A stretch of DNA of 64,000 nucleotides from Trebonia sp963785645 (GTDB lineage: Bacteria > Actinomycetota > Actinomycetes > Streptosporangiales > Streptosporangiaceae): contig CAWAWG010000019.1 of NCBI GenBank assembly GCA_963785645.1, forward strand, positions 62,001 through 126,000, written 5' to 3'. The notes beneath the pieces are model-generated. The model saw only the letters and a program-made list of their open reading frames with translations, was not told the origin of the DNA and did no database searches. A program made the position numbers and the translations under genes. Below, piece after piece: positions 17,489 through 24,798 of the stretch. Numbering within the stretch: position 1 is the stretch's first letter; the number at the start of each line of letters is the position of its first letter.

Positions 17489-18702
17489 TCAGACTCGTTC
17501 GATCACGGTGGCGATGGCCATGCCGCCCGCGGCGCACAGCGTGGTCACGCCGGTGGAAAGGCCGCGGCGCTCCAGCTCGTCAAGCAGGGTGCCGAGAAGC
17601 ATCGCCCCGGTGGCGCCCAGCGGGTGGCCGAGCGCGATGGCGCCTCCGTTGACGTTGAGGCGGTCATGATCGATCCCGAGCTCGGACATGACGAACAGCG
17701 GCACGGCCGCGAAGGCCTCGTTAAGCTCCCACAGGTCGATGTCGGCCACGCTCAGGCCTGCCCGCCGCAGAGCCTGGCGGCAGGTCTCGGGCGGCGCATC
17801 GAGGAACAGCAGCGGCTCCGAGCCGCGGGAGACGGAGGAGCGGATCACGGCCCGCGGGGTCAGGCCGTGCCGGTCGCCGAACTCCCTGTTCCCGATGAGG
17901 ACGCCGGCCGCACCGTCGACGATGCCGGAGCTTGAGCCCGGCGGTGTGCAGGTGCTCGATCGCCGAGACCTGCGGGTAGCGCTGGATGGCGATCTCGTCA
18001 AAGCCCGCGGTGGACACCCTGCAGCGCGAAGGCGGGCTTCAGGGCGGCCAGACCCTCCAGGGTGGTGTCGGGCCGCAGGTACTCGTCGCGGTCCAGGACA
18101 ACGGTGCCGACGATGTCGGTGATCGGGACGAGCGCCTTGTCGAAGTACCCGCCGGCCTGCGCCTTGGCGGCGCGTTCCTGGCTGGCGAGGCTGTAAGCGT
18201 CCAGGTCGCCGCGGCTGGCGCCGAGCATGGTGGCCAGCAGGTCGGCCGCCACCCCCTGGGTGATCAGCGGGTGGGCGGCGGTGAAGGCGGGGTCGCTGCC
18301 CCAGGCGCCGCCGCCGCCGGTGCCGGGCGGCACCCGGGACATGCTCTCGTAGCCGCCGCCGATCGCGGCGTCCATCCACCCGGCCGCGATCTTGGCCGCC
18401 GCGACCGCCACCGCCTCAAGCCCGGAGGCGCAGAACCGGTTGACGTGCAGCCCGGGCACGCTGTCGGCGAACCCGGCGGCGATCGGCGCCATCCGCACCG
18501 TCGTCGCGCCCTGCTCGTCGGCGGGGGTGACGACACCGAGGATGACCTCGTCGATGGCGTCCGCCGGGAGCGCGTTCCGCTCCTTCAGGGCCGCGAGCAC
18601 CTGGGTGATCAGGTTGACCGAGGTGATCTCGTGCAGCGACCCGGTGGGCTTGCCGCGTCCCCGCGGAGTCCGGGCGTGGTCGTAGATGTAGACCTCGTGC
18701 AC
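17489..18702 (-). pseudogene. acetyl-CoA C-acyltransferase (thiolase) with two frameshifts
   Basis: Three overlapping minus frames together give a full thiolase of about 404 residues. The N-terminal part starts at 18702 (MHEVYIYDHARTPRGRG) and has the nucleophile Cys in VNRFCASGLEAV. It runs to about 18010, where the frame must shift to read GFDEIAIQRYPQVSAIEHLHTAG. A second shift near 17930 is needed to reach SGIVDGAAGVLIGNREFG, and the end carries VNGGAIALGHPLGATGA (His) and TLCAAGGMAIA (Cys). Both shifts are in the same direction, so they do not compensate each other. It is either a decayed gene or one with two sequencing errors. It precedes the FadB-like gene, as expected for the partner enzyme. 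Confidence 0.82.
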
Positions 18703-18792
18703 TGCTCCTCCAACGTTGAGCCAAAATCCAGTTCCGCCGCATGTGGCCCGGGTCCCACGCTGTTAACACCATCTTCAGGCGATTAGATGTAT

Positions 18793-18811
18793 CTGCAATC
18801 TAGTTCTATTA
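18793..18811. promoter_or_regulatory. possible operator upstream of thiolase
   Basis: The core TCTAGTTCT is shared with the 11629-11645 site, and AGTTCTATTA with 14161-14170. It lies about 90 bp upstream of the thiolase start. Confidence 0.5.
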
Positions 18812-18901
18812 CCGGCAAACGGCAAGACCCCGGGTCAGCGGCGGCGACCGTTCGGCCCCACGAGATACGCAGGTGGCCTGCTATATTTATGCGAAGGCTA
18901 C

Positions 18902-18935
18902 CTACGCAGATTGTCTGCGCAGATAAGCTGCGCAG
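18902..18935. promoter_or_regulatory. three phased 8-bp palindromes
   Basis: CTACGCAG (18902-18909), CTGCGCAG (18915-18922) and CTGCGCAG (18928-18935) repeat with an exact 13-bp period, 28 bp upstream of the isochorismatase-fold gene. Such phasing suggests cooperative binding of a regulator or a small iteron. Confidence 0.65.
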
Positions 18936-18962
18936 GCTTCACCCAGAGGAGAACCGCAGCAC

Positions 18963-19538
18963 ATGACTACCCCCGTCACCCCGGCCAAGACGGCACTGTT
19001 GCTCATGGACTTCCAGCCCGCCATCCTCGCCAGCATCCCGGACTCCGAGGGTCTGCTGGCCCGGGCGCACGACGCGCTTTCCTGGGCCCGGTCAGAGAAG
19101 ATCCAGGTCGGTTACGTGCGCGTCGCGTTCACCGACGAGGACTTCCGGGCCGTCCCGGCCCACAGCAAGGCCTTCGCCGGCGTTGCCCAGAACAAGTACC
19201 TGGCGGCCGACAGCCCCGAGGCCCAGATCCACCCGTCACTCGAGGTTCGCGACGAAGACATCGTCGTCCGCAAGACCCGCTTCGGCGCGTTCAGCACCAC
19301 CAGCCTCTATGAGCGCCTGCACGCCCAGGGCATCGACACCCTCGTGCTGGCCGGCATCTCGACCGGCGGCGTGGTGCTTTCCACCGTCCGGGACGCCGGC
19401 GACCAGGACTACCGCATCTACGTCCTGTCGGATGCCACCGCCGACCCCGACCCCGAGGTGCACCGGGTCCTGACCGAGAAGGTCCTCCCCTACCAGGCCG
19501 ACGTCATCACCACCGGCGACCTGAAAACACTCGGCTAG
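18963..19538 (+). CDS. isochorismatase-family cysteine-hydrolase-like protein
   Basis: The 191-residue protein has the isochorismatase fold: Asp16 in LLLMDFQPA, Lys104 in VVRKTRFGAF, and the loop GISTGGVVLSTVRDAGDQDY. In cysteine hydrolases of this family that loop carries the nucleophilic Cys (GxxTxxC); here Val137 stands in its place. Isochorismatases proper also lack the Cys, so the reaction cannot be assigned. The ATG at 18963 follows AGAGGAGA with about 10-nt spacing. Expression is probably controlled through the three CTGCGCAG palindromes upstream. A strong hairpin terminator follows the gene and separates it from the convergent marR. Confidence 0.85.
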   Translation: MTTPVTPAKTALLLMDFQPAILASIPDSEGLLARAHDALSWARSEKIQVGYVRVAFTDEDFRAVPAHSKAFAGVAQNKYLAADSPEAQIHPSLEVRDEDIVVRKTRFGAFSTTSLYERLHAQGIDTLVLAGISTGGVVLSTVRDAGDQDYRIYVLSDATADPDPEVHRVLTEKVLPYQADVITTGDLKTLG

Positions 19539-19549
19539 GGGCTCGGCGA

Positions 19550-19588
19550 GCCGGTGCTGCCCGCCGCGTGACGGCGGGCAGCACCGGC
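19550..19588. terminator. bidirectional hairpin terminator
   Basis: Perfect 17-bp arms, 19550-19566 and 19572-19588 (GCCGGTGCTGCCCGCCG), with a 5-nt loop, lie between two convergent genes. It has no long T tract, as is common in actinomycetes. Confidence 0.8.
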
Positions 19589-19605
19589 TTGTCGTTAGAA
19601 CCGCA

Positions 19606-20037
19606 TCAGGTTAGACGGAGCAGAAGCTCGACGGCGCCCACGAGTACCTCCTGCTCAGCGGGCGTCAGCCGTTCTGCTATGACCGACTCAAGCCAGCTCT
19701 GCTTGATCACGCGGGTTTGCGCCAGCGCCTCGCGGCCCTTCTCCGTTAGCGAGACCAGCGTCTGCCGGCCGTCCGACGGGTCCGGCTCGCGATGGACCAG
19801 GTCCTCGGCGGCCAGGCTGGCCACGGTCGAGCCCATGGACTGGGACCGGACACCTTCCGCCTTTGCCAGTTCGCTGACCGTGACCGGTCCCTTCCGGTCC
19901 AGCAGCGAGATGACGCTCTCCTGCGACCAGGACAAGCCCAGGCGCGCCTCGGCGCGCAAACGGTGAGCAAGCAGTTTCACCGCGAGACGCAGATCCGCTG
20001 CGGCGGCTGGCAGGTCGGGAACTGGCGCTTCGGACAT
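19606..20037 (-). CDS. MarR family transcriptional regulator
   Basis: The 143-residue protein has the winged-helix MarR layout: LGLSWSQESVISLLDRKGPVTVSELAKAEGVRSQSMGSTVASLAAEDLVHREPDPSDGRQTLVSLTEKGREAL. It is divergent from the beta-hydroxyacid dehydrogenase at 20173. The shared 135-bp gap has two inverted repeats, AGTTT/AAACT and TGTGAAG/CTTCACA, which are natural operator candidates for autoregulation and control of the neighbour. MarR proteins usually respond to small phenolic or similar ligands; the ligand cannot be read from the sequence. Confidence 0.9.
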   Translation of the reverse strand: MSEAPVPDLPAAAADLRLAVKLLAHRLRAEARLGLSWSQESVISLLDRKGPVTVSELAKAEGVRSQSMGSTVASLAAEDLVHREPDPSDGRQTLVSLTEKGREALAQTRVIKQSWLESVIAERLTPAEQEVLVGAVELLLRLT

Positions 20038-20043
20038 GAGCTC

Positions 20044-20092
20044 AGTTTACCAAGACAAACTGATAAGGTAATCTGTGAAGGTAAGCTTCACA
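20044..20092. promoter_or_regulatory. MarR-type operator region
   Basis: Inverted repeats lie at 20044-20061 (AGTTT...AAACT) and 20074-20092 (TGTGAAG-GTAAG-CTTCACA) between divergent genes. The second has 7-bp perfect arms, fitting a winged-helix dimer. Confidence 0.6.
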
Positions 20093-20172
20093 GTAAGCCT
20101 TCATAGATGACCGGACAGCGCACCCGATTCGGGTACGGCCCGGCCTGGCTCGACTCTGAGAGGAGACCTGAC

Positions 20173-21210
20173 ATGAGCGTCGAACAAACGACACCCGCAC
20201 CGGAAGCGCAAGAGGCATCCTCGCCGGGCGTTGAGCAGATGCGGCCGGGTGCGACCGCGGTCGGCATGATCGGCGTCGGCGACATGGGCGGCCCCATCGC
20301 CCGTTCGGTCCTTCGCGCCGGCTATGAGGTGACCGCCTTCGACCTGCGCCGCGAGGCCGTGGAAGAACTGGTGACCCTCGGGGCGAAGGCCGCCGAGAGC
20401 ATCGCGGACCTGTGCGCGACGTGCGACGTGGCGGTCGTCGTCGTGATGAACGACGCGCAGGTCAGCGACGTCGTCGCCACGATCCTGACCGCTCCCGGGC
20501 GGATTCGTACCGTAATCGTCAGCAGCACCGTGCTGCCGTCGACGGTCATCAGGCTGCACGAGCAGACCGTCGAGGCGGGACTCGACCTGATCGACGCGCC
20601 GGTCAGCGGCGGCGCCGAGAAGGCGGCGGTCGGCCTGCTCACCGTCATGGTGGGCGGCGACGACGCCCCGGTGCGCGCCTGCTGGCCGCTGCTCGGCGCG
20701 TTCGGCCGCAACCGGTTCCACGTCGGCCCGGTCGGGGCGGGCAACGCCGGCAAGCTGGTGAACAACCTGCTGAGCCTGGGGGGCAACATGCTCCAGCTCG
20801 AAGCGATGCAGCTAGCGGTCGCCTACGGCATCAGCGAGGACGACGCGACGCGGTTCCTCACCGTAAGCGCGGGCGATTCCCGCGGGATACGGACCTGGGG
20901 GCGCCTCGACCGCGCCCGGCGCACCCACACTCTTGCCGGGACGCCAGGGATTTACGACGTGTTCACCAAGGACGTCCGCAACGCCGCCATCGCCGCGGGC
21001 GAGCGCGGCATTACCCTGCCGATCGCCGCGGGCATCGGCGCCATGATGCCCGACAAGGCGCGGCAGCGGGATCAGTACCTGGAGCGGACCGGCCAGATCC
21101 AGGACCGCCCCCGCTGCTCGGTCTGCGGTCAGGAACTGGCCCTGCCGTACCGGGACAGCGGCGTCCACCCCGAGTGCCGGGACCTGGCGGCCAGCGAAGT
21201 CTCGTACTGA
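20173..21210 (+). CDS. NAD(P)-dependent beta-hydroxyacid dehydrogenase with Cys-rich C-terminal tail
   Basis: The 345-residue protein belongs to the 3-hydroxyisobutyrate/6-phosphogluconate dehydrogenase superfamily. It has the Rossmann motif VGMIGVGDMGGPIARSVLRAGYEV, substrate segments SSTVLPSTV and DAPVSGGAEKAAVGLLTVMVGGDD, and the catalytic Lys in GNAGKLVNN. ATG 20173 has a strong GAGAGGAGA site 6 nt upstream, better than the upstream in-frame ATG at 20107. An unusual C-terminal extension carries CSVCG and, about 16 residues on, HPECRD, a possible small zinc site not seen in ordinary family members. The divergent marR and two intervening inverted repeats suggest ligand-responsive control. 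Substrate unknown. Confidence 0.88.
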   Translation: MSVEQTTPAPEAQEASSPGVEQMRPGATAVGMIGVGDMGGPIARSVLRAGYEVTAFDLRREAVEELVTLGAKAAESIADLCATCDVAVVVVMNDAQVSDVVATILTAPGRIRTVIVSSTVLPSTVIRLHEQTVEAGLDLIDAPVSGGAEKAAVGLLTVMVGGDDAPVRACWPLLGAFGRNRFHVGPVGAGNAGKLVNNLLSLGGNMLQLEAMQLAVAYGISEDDATRFLTVSAGDSRGIRTWGRLDRARRTHTLAGTPGIYDVFTKDVRNAAIAAGERGITLPIAAGIGAMMPDKARQRDQYLERTGQIQDRPRCSVCGQELALPYRDSGVHPECRDLAASEVSY

Positions 21211-21425
21211 AACCGAAATGGTAGCCGCTGATACCAGCCGATCCTCGCCCGCGATAGAAAACAAATCAAGTAATCCCGAACGGAGGGCTGCTTCGCGTTC
21301 CAGGCCGGTTTCTGTTTCACGGGCGACGCGGCTTACGGCATTTCCCGCCAGCGGCATTGCGTTGCGCATGGCAACGCATTGCCACTGGCAAATCACGATT
21401 TGTTAAATTCCGCTACTGTGCGGCC
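21211..21425. other. intergenic region
   Basis: No gene is supported. It contains a GCGTTGC/GCAACGC inverted repeat near 21360-21380 and the segment 21273-21296 that resembles 7791-7814. Confidence 0.4.
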
Positions 21426-21659
21426 ATGCTTGCGACTTATCCTGAGATCCGTGACCGGATCTACGCGCTCGCCAGGAAGCACGCGTTCCGGGTCGACTGG
21501 CGCGAGACGACCCGGAACAGCCGCCTTCTGCTGCTCCACGATTCGAGGCAGGTAGTGGTGGCCAGGGCACGCGTGCCACTGCGGCACATGGACCCTGATG
21601 TGCTGGCGGAACTTGCCTGCCAGCTGGAAGATGTATTCGGAGAGGGGTGGATGAATTGA
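21426..21659 (+). CDS. small protein, first of an overlapping pair (toxin-like, tentative)
   Basis: The 77-residue product begins MLATYPEIRDRIYALARKHAFRVDWRETTRNSRLLLLHDSRQVVVARARVPL and is basic in its first half with an acidic C-terminus. I chose ATG 21426 over an upstream in-frame codon at 21357, which would add a low-quality N-terminus. It overlaps the following gene by 13 bases. I do not recognise the family. The size, charge and the HicB-like look of the partner suggest a HicA-like toxin or an RNA-binding protein, but the usual HicA motif with a catalytic His is not evident. Confidence 0.6.
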   Translation: MLATYPEIRDRIYALARKHAFRVDWRETTRNSRLLLLHDSRQVVVARARVPLRHMDPDVLAELACQLEDVFGEGWMN

Positions 21660-22057
21660 CGGCAAACGGGCACCGGATGAAGGTCCGGGTCCTGAAGAAG
21701 GACGGGTACTGGGTTGGTCTTTCCGACGGCCTGGCAGGCGGCTCGACCGCGGACACGCTTCCGGAACTCTTCGCCGAGATCGAGTTCTTCAGGCACTCCC
21801 GTGCTGGGTCTCCCAGTGATGTCCCGGCCTGCCTGGAGTACGTCGCCGGACAGCCCGAGATCGCCCCCGAGCTAAGCACCGTTTACGCCGCTTATCTGGC
21901 ACTGCCGCCGCATCTGCGGCCGATCGCCGTGCCCTGGGACCTCGACAACGACCGGCCCGCAGACGCCGGTCGCACCGGCCCCTACACCAACCCCGACCAG
22001 CTCAGGCACCTTGAGGAACTGCACGCCAATCTCGGGCTCACCGCGTATCAAGGGTAA
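21647..22057 (+). CDS. HicB-like small protein, second of an overlapping pair (tentative)
   Basis: The 136-residue frame opens with GTG 21647, preceded by GGAGA; an internal ATG at 21677 gives MKVRVLKKDGYWVGLSDGLAGGSTADTLPELFAEIEFF. This resembles the HicB antitoxin N-terminal domain, where a modified RNase-H fold strand is followed by GDT-type and EAL-type residues. The C-terminal half is Pro-rich and does not show a helix-turn-helix. The 13-bp overlap with the preceding gene means coupled translation. A toxin-antitoxin role is inference. The methyltransferase gene starts eight bases after its stop. Confidence 0.6.
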   Translation: MDELTANGHRMKVRVLKKDGYWVGLSDGLAGGSTADTLPELFAEIEFFRHSRAGSPSDVPACLEYVAGQPEIAPELSTVYAAYLALPPHLRPIAVPWDLDNDRPADAGRTGPYTNPDQLRHLEELHANLGLTAYQG

Positions 22058-22064
22058 GAACGAC

Positions 22065-22859
22065 GTGAGCGCTGGCTTCGCGGTGGGCGAGGAGCGGTGG
22101 CGGGCTCATCTGGGGACGCTGAGGCAAGTCGTGCGCCAGGAGGTTGTGGCGCGGCAGCTCGGCGCGCATCTGCCGGACCAGCCGCCGCGCCGGGTGCTCG
22201 ACGTCGGGTGCGGTCAGGGCACGCAGGCCCTGGTGCTGGCGCGTCGCGGGCACTTCGTCACCGGACTCGATTCCTCGGCTCAGCTTCTTGACGACTTCCG
22301 CACCGCCTTGGCGGCAGAGCCAACCGAGGTCGGCGACCGGGTGCGGCTGGTCCAGGGCAAGGCCGAGGCAGTCGCCGGCTTGTTCGCCCCGTCAGCTTTC
22401 GACGCCGTGCTGTGCCAGGGCGTGCTGATGTACTTCCAGGACCCTGGCCCGCTGCTGGACGCCATCGCGCAGGTGGTGGCGCCGGGCGGGATCGTGTCTC
22501 TGCTGGTCCGTAACGGCGACGCCCTGGCGATGCGCCCCGGGCTGCTCGGCGACTGGAACGGTGTCGGCAAGGCGTTCGACGGGGACTCTTACCTGAACCG
22601 GATCGGCGTGGACGCCCGGGCCGACCGGCTGGCGGACCTGACCGCCGCGCTGGCCCGGCGGCAGCTGCCGGTGCTCCAGTGGTACGGCGTCCGGGTGTTC
22701 ACGGACACGGCCGCATCCGATGCACCGCTTCCCGATCAGGCGACGCTGAATGACATCCTGCGTTTCGAGGAGCGGGCGGGCCGGACCGACCCGTACCGGC
22801 AGGTCGCCGCGCTGCTGCACCTTATCGCCGTGCGCAAGGATGAACCGGCTGCTTCCTGA
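22065..22859 (+). CDS. class I SAM-dependent methyltransferase
   Basis: From GTG 22065 the product is about 264 residues. Motif I is clear, RVLDVGCGQGTQALVLARRGHFVTGLDSSAQLL, followed by VRLVQGKAEAVAGLF and the post-I motif FDAVLCQGVLMYFQDPGPLLDAIAQVVAPGG. The architecture resembles the SmtA/CmoM group, some of which methylate tRNA, but many actinomycete homologues act on small molecules. An in-frame ATG at 22011 would overlap the previous gene by 47 bases and lacks a ribosome site. It probably forms an operon with the two small genes upstream. Confidence 0.87.
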   Translation: MSAGFAVGEERWRAHLGTLRQVVRQEVVARQLGAHLPDQPPRRVLDVGCGQGTQALVLARRGHFVTGLDSSAQLLDDFRTALAAEPTEVGDRVRLVQGKAEAVAGLFAPSAFDAVLCQGVLMYFQDPGPLLDAIAQVVAPGGIVSLLVRNGDALAMRPGLLGDWNGVGKAFDGDSYLNRIGVDARADRLADLTAALARRQLPVLQWYGVRVFTDTAASDAPLPDQATLNDILRFEERAGRTDPYRQVAALLHLIAVRKDEPAAS

Positions 22860-22871
22860 GCGCCACCACCG

Positions 22872-22891
22872 GGTGCCCGGTTCCCGGCACC
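22872..22891. terminator. short hairpin after the methyltransferase gene
   Basis: GGTGCC (22872-22877) pairs with GGCACC (22886-22891), with further inner pairs, 13 bp after the stop codon. Modest stem, no T tract. Confidence 0.4.
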
Positions 22892-23085
22892 GCGACCGGT
22901 CCGAGGTTGGACGACACGCCCGGAACGTTTTGCCGGTGACTCCCGCTCCGGCGTGTTGATGTGCTGCGGGCGGCTTCCGTTGTTAGAGTCGAGTGCAGTC
23001 CGGTTCGCTACGGTTTCAGGGCATAAACCATGGTCTCGCCTGACGAAGTGGCCATGAATCGGCTCGTACGACGGAGGTGAGCGTA

Positions 23086-23505
23086 GTGCGACGCAACGCC
23101 CGCGATTGGCTCGGTCTGGTCGAGCATGATGATGACGCCCTGGTCAGCGAGGACGGCTACGCTTCCGAGGACGTCAGTGACGCTCAGTACGACGGCGACG
23201 CCCCGGGCGGACAGCTTTCCGCGGGTAGCTACATCCAGATTGCCATCGTGCGTCCGCGAAACTTTCGCGATGCCGCCACCGTTGGCGAATACTATCGCCG
23301 CGACATTCCGGTGATCATCAACCTGGAGGACCTGGACAATGCGCTTGCCACGCGCATCATCGATTTTGTCTCCGGTCTCGTCCTCGGTCTCTGCGGCGAT
23401 ATCGAGCGAATTTCCCGGCGTGCGTTCTTGATCGTGCCCGCCGACGCGACCATGCTCACCACGCATGACGGCTTGGCCGAGGAGGGTTTCTTCAACCAGG
23501 CATGA
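23086..23505 (+). CDS. SepF-like cell division protein
   Basis: The 139-residue protein carries the SepF domain: IAIVRPRNFRDAATVGEYYRRDIPVIINLEDLDNALATRIIDFVSGLVLGLCGDIERISRRAFLIVPADATM. SepF polymerises on the membrane and anchors FtsZ. Here the N-terminal membrane-targeting helix is short (MRRNARDWLGLVEHDDD) and the acidic linker is short. It is not in the ftsZ-ylmD-ylmE-sepF neighbourhood, so it is probably a SepF-like paralogue comparable to the Sfl proteins of Streptomyces. GTG 23086 has GGAGG at 23073-23077, a better fit than the GTG at 23077. Confidence 0.85.
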   Translation: MRRNARDWLGLVEHDDDALVSEDGYASEDVSDAQYDGDAPGGQLSAGSYIQIAIVRPRNFRDAATVGEYYRRDIPVIINLEDLDNALATRIIDFVSGLVLGLCGDIERISRRAFLIVPADATMLTTHDGLAEEGFFNQA

Positions 23506-23538
23506 CGTGGTCAGGAAATGCTGCTTGACCTTCAGGCG

Positions 23539-24063
23539 CTACTCTTCAGGTTTCTTTCTCGCGGCCTTGACCGCCGCTCTGACGTCCTCGGGATCAGCGT
23601 CGTAGAGACCAAGGCGCTCGGTGTCGGCGATCATGTCGGCGAGCGCGAGCTCGGCCGCACTTCGCTGTCGCCTGCGGTATTCCAGCAGGTCGTCGAGGCG
23701 GACCTTGCGGTGGCGGCTCGGCTTCTCGAACGGGATCGCGCCGGTCTCCAGCAGGCGTACCAGCGTGGTGCGCGAGACGCGCAATAGGTCGGCCGCCTCC
23801 TGGGTGGACAGCAGCAGGTGGTGCGGGGCGACAGTGACGGCGAGGCCAGCCTTCATCGCGGCCGCGACCTGCAGAAGAACCTCGAACATAGGTTGAGGCA
23901 GATCAACGCTCAGTCCGTCCGGTCCGGTTAGCCGTGCCCGCTGGGCAACTGCCTCCCTTCCACGGTCCCGCAGGGCACTCAGGAAGTCGATGATCTCGGC
24001 GGTGTCTTCGTCCGGCAGGTAGGTCTCGTCCTGAAGCGGCTGGTTCGGTGCGGGCGATGCCAT
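23539..24063 (-). CDS. excisionase-type HTH protein (orphan PIN-system antitoxin)
   Basis: The 174-residue protein has a MerR/excisionase-type helix-turn-helix (about 85-135): LLLSTQEAADLLRVSRTTLVRLLETGAIPFEKPSRHRKVRLDDLLEYRRRQ. A C-terminal tail resembles the one in the 43030-43470 protein (ADMIADTERLGLY). Such proteins are usually VapB-like antitoxins preceding a PIN toxin. No PIN gene follows; the next gene downstream is the convergent sepF. An operator-like palindrome, AATCGAT/ATCGATT, lies at 24078-24112 just upstream, fitting autoregulation. It is either an orphan antitoxin or a stand-alone regulator. Confidence 0.82.
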   Translation of the reverse strand: MASPAPNQPLQDETYLPDEDTAEIIDFLSALRDRGREAVAQRARLTGPDGLSVDLPQPMFEVLLQVAAAMKAGLAVTVAPHHLLLSTQEAADLLRVSRTTLVRLLETGAIPFEKPSRHRKVRLDDLLEYRRRQRSAAELALADMIADTERLGLYDADPEDVRAAVKAARKKPEE

Positions 24064-24077
24064 GAGCGCTTCCCTTT

Positions 24078-24112
24078 AATCGATTCGATCATATCGATCG
24101 TTTTGATCGATT
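24078..24112. promoter_or_regulatory. operator-like palindrome of the excisionase-type gene
   Basis: AATCGAT (24078-24084) and ATCGATT (24106-24112) are exact inverted repeats, with additional GATCG elements between them, in an AT-rich stretch 15 bp upstream of the start. Confidence 0.6.
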
Positions 24113-24362
24113 CTATCCTGATGCTGACCGAGGAGCAACTAAGGGCCGTCCCATCGGCGGTAGGCGCGTAAGTAGGTAACCACCGGCGGTACGCGAACTA
24201 GAGTTCGTGGGCGGGCCAGTGCCATACCGGCGATCACCCTGGAGCAGCAACCCGGCACCGTCCGTCCCTCCGGCATGGTCGCCGGGCTGATTTCCATCGC
24301 CTGCGTGATCGGCAGCCACCACGAGCCGCGGAACATCTCCTGGGGTTGCGACCATCGCGGCA

Positions 24363-24402
24363 CGAGGCCCTGCGCACCCGCGGGCGGGCGCGCAGGGCCT
24401 CG
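24363..24402. terminator. 13-bp stem hairpin after the small ORF
   Basis: CGAGGCCCTGCGC (24363-24375) pairs perfectly with 24390-24402, 15 bp downstream of the stop of the 24418-24606 gene on the minus strand. Confidence 0.65.
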
Positions 24403-24417
24403 GCCTGGCGGCTGCGG

Positions 24418-24606
24418 CTACACCCGGTCCGGAATCAGTTCGCCGTCGATCGTGTCCATATAGTCCATTACCGCAGTGAAGATGCCTGGCGCGTACCAGG
24501 CCAGCCAGGTCATTGCATCGGCGAGGTCGTCCCGCGAGCGGCCGAGGATGCGGTCCGTACCGGGGACCTCGGGGATGAGGTGCGCGGCAGGGGCGGGGTG
24601 AGTCAT
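24418..24606 (-). CDS. small hypothetical protein
   Basis: The 62-residue product is MTHPAPAAHLIPEVPGTDRILG followed by an amphipathic helical region RDDLADAMTWLAWYAPGIFTAVMDYMDTIDGELIPD. The acidic end and the size recall small regulatory proteins of actinomycetes, but I do not recognise a family. A GGAGG lies about 14 nt upstream of ATG 24606; a longer frame reaches 24675. A strong terminator follows, which supports expression as a single unit. Confidence 0.5.
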   Translation of the reverse strand: MTHPAPAAHLIPEVPGTDRILGRSRDDLADAMTWLAWYAPGIFTAVMDYMDTIDGELIPDRV

Positions 24607-24798
24607 GCTTGCGTTCACGGTCGTCCTCCGGTTCATCGGATGGATGGTCCAGGGCCGGGGGCGGTGCTCCAACACCTTCCCGGCCCGCCTAGCTCCTGAG
24701 CAGGACTAGGGCTGATGACTTCAACGTACCGTACGAGTATGCGGATCTTAAGACGACACGCCATGAGGTACTAGATTATTTCAGCGAATCAGGTCGGC

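Noticed and set aside
15148..17652. An 834-codon plus-strand open frame opposite the FadB-like gene
   Set aside because: Antisense shadow with Gly/Arg/Val-rich translation and no recognisable motif.
17489..18702. Programmed frameshifting in the thiolase
   Set aside because: Two shifts are needed, no slippery heptamer is visible, and thiolases are not known to use recoding.
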